A stretch of DNA of 64,000 nt from contig CALSFV010000045.1 of assembly GCA_943737045.1 (NCBI GenBank), forward strand, positions 558,001-622,000, given 5' to 3'. Shown in pieces: positions 62,301 to 64,000 of this stretch; positions within the stretch are counted from its first letter, which is position 1; every line of letters begins with the position of its first letter. This stretch comes from Parapristionchus giblindavisi (taxonomy: Eukaryota; Nematoda; Chromadorea; Rhabditida; Diplogasteridae). The notes under the pieces were generated by a model that saw only the letters and a program-made list of their open reading frames with translations, ran no database searches and was not told the origin of the DNA. Both the position numbers and the translations under genes were made by a program.

Positions 62301-64000
62301 AGTGTACATTTTGGCTCAAAATAATTCATGACAAGATAGATTTTCAGCAACACCCATGTTGTTATATATCATTTGAAAGAGCAAAAAATTTTCAGTATAA
62401 GATAGAGCTCAGTTCACGTCGATCTATAAGCTTTCACACCTGCTACATTGACCGAAGTGTACATTTTGGCTCAAAATAATTCATGACAAGATAGATTTAC
62501 AGCAACACCCATGTTGTTATATATCATTTGAAAGAGCAAAAAATTCTGAATAAGATAGAGCTCAGTTCACGTCGATCTATAAGCTTTCACACCTGCTACA
62601 TTGACCGAAGTACAAAAGTAACTTTCACTCTGATAAGAACAAAACATGTTATGAGACAAAAAATTACAAAGATAACCCATCGTGTGATATACTGGGTGAA
62701 AGAGCAAACAATTCTGAATAAGATAGAGCTCTGTTCACGTCGATCTATAAGCTTTCACACCTGCTACATTGACCGAAGTGTACATTTTGGCTCAAAATAA
62801 TTCATGACAAGATAGATTTTCAGCAACACCCATGTTGTTATATATCATTTGAAAGAGCAAAAAATTCTGAATAAGATAGAGCTCAGTTCACGTCGATCTA
62901 TAAGCTTTCACACCTGCTACATTGACCGAAGTACAAAAGTAACTTTCACTCTGATAAGAACAAAACATGTTATGAGACAAAAAATTACAAAGATAACCCA
63001 TCGTGTGATATACTGGGTGAAAGCGCAAAAAATTCTGAATAAGATAGAGCTCTGTTCACGTCGATCTATAAGCTTTCACACCTGCTACATTGACCGAAGT
63101 GTACATTTTGGCTCAAAATAATTCATGACAAGATAGATTTTCAGCAACACCCATGTTGTTATATATCATTTGAAAGAGCAAAAAATTTTCAGTATAAGAT
63201 AGAGCTCAGTTCACGTCGATCTATAAGCTTTCACACCTGCTACATTGACCGAAGTGTACATTTTGGCTCAAAATAATTCATGACAAGATAGATTTACAGC
63301 AACACCCATGTTGTTATATATCATTTGAAAGAGCAAAAAATTTTCAGTATAAGATAGAGCTCAGTTCACGTCGATCTATAAGCTTTCACACCTGCTACAT
63401 TGACCGAAGTACAAAAGTAACTTTCACTCTGATAAGAACAAAACATGTTATGAGACAAAAAATTACAAAGATAACCCATCGTGTGATATACTGGGTGAAA
63501 GAGCAAACAATTCTGAATAAGATAGAGCTCTGTTCACGTCGATCTATAAGCTTTCACACCTGCTACATTGACCGAAGTGTACATTTTGGCTCAAAATAAT
63601 TCATGACAAGATAGATTTTCAGCAACACCCATGTTGTTATATATCATTTGAAAGAGCAAAAAATTCTGAATAAGATAGAGCTCAGTTCACGTCGATCTAT
63701 AAGCTTTCACACCTGCTACATTGACCGAAGTACAAAAGTAACTTTCACTCTGATAAGAACAAAACATGTTATGAGACAAAAAATTACAAAGATAACCCAT
63801 CGTGTGATATACTGGGTGAAAGCGCAAAAAATTCTGAATAAGATAGAGCTCTGTTCACGTCGATCTATAAGCTTTCACACCTGCTACATTGACCGAAGTG
63901 TACATTTTGGCTCAAAATAATTCATGACAAGATAGATTTTCAGCAACACCCATGTTGTTATATATCATTTGAAAGAGCAAAAAATTTTCAGTATAAGATA
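50329..64000 (+). repeat. Satellite block 13b: A155-delimited superunits
   Basis: 13.7 kb of pure satellite, continuing past the window. Each superunit begins with A155 and is followed by a varying number of BA and BBA units. Lengths between A155 starts are 2096, 1928, 2249, 2081, 797, 1286, 1607, 797 and 799 bp, all explained as sums of 153, 155, 168 and 170-bp units. Local markers include 'gagcaaacaattctg', 'aaattatgaat' and 'cataacaag' (the last only between 53.3 and 57.7 kb). No gene is seen. Confidence 0.95.

Overview
This window is eukaryotic repetitive DNA, almost certainly from a metazoan, and it contains no host gene that I can recognise. It is one AT-rich satellite array interrupted by two kinds of mobile element. 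No rRNA, tRNA, CRISPR array or bacterial operon structure is visible. The species cannot be named from the sequence. The retroelement (DUF7083-like Gag, retropepsin, Ty3-type integrase) is of a kind common in invertebrates such as nematodes, flatworms and arthropods.

The satellite has two related monomers in the same orientation. A is 153 bp and B is 168 bp. They share about 80 bp (it contains GAGCTC and AAGCTT sites) and then diverge. Length variants are A155 (+2 bp), B170 (+2 bp) and B185 (+17 bp). They are arranged as BA (321 bp), BBA (489 bp) and longer superunits.

Layout. 1-16.9 kb: satellite carrying two copies of a 3,497-bp minus-strand LTR retroelement (2875-6371 and 12739-16235), one full 1.52-kb foldback (long terminal inverted repeat) element (7077-8596) and one truncated copy (11465-12216). 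About 8.6 kb is present twice here (1-8596 and 9560-18459), with one rearranged stretch. 16.9-34.7 kb: seven foldback elements alternate with satellite blocks, mostly of 1,104 bp, giving a composite higher-order repeat of about 2,625 bp. 34.7-40.3 kb: satellite and a third retroelement copy (36758-40254). 40.3-64 kb: 23.7 kb of uninterrupted A/B satellite with variable superunits.

The main biological points are these. (1) All three retroelement copies have one intact 756-codon ORF that joins Gag, zinc knuckle and protease directly to the integrase core. Reverse transcriptase, RNase H and the integrase zinc-binding domain are absent, so the element is non-autonomous. (2) The three copies share the same 5-bp target duplication (CTGGG) and the same private variants next to it, and all nine foldback copies sit at the same satellite position. 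Both elements therefore multiplied mainly as passengers of satellite amplification. (3) The foldback element has become part of the satellite's higher-order unit. The short ORFs in the satellite begin at TTG, recur only because the monomers are multiples of three, and are not annotated as genes.
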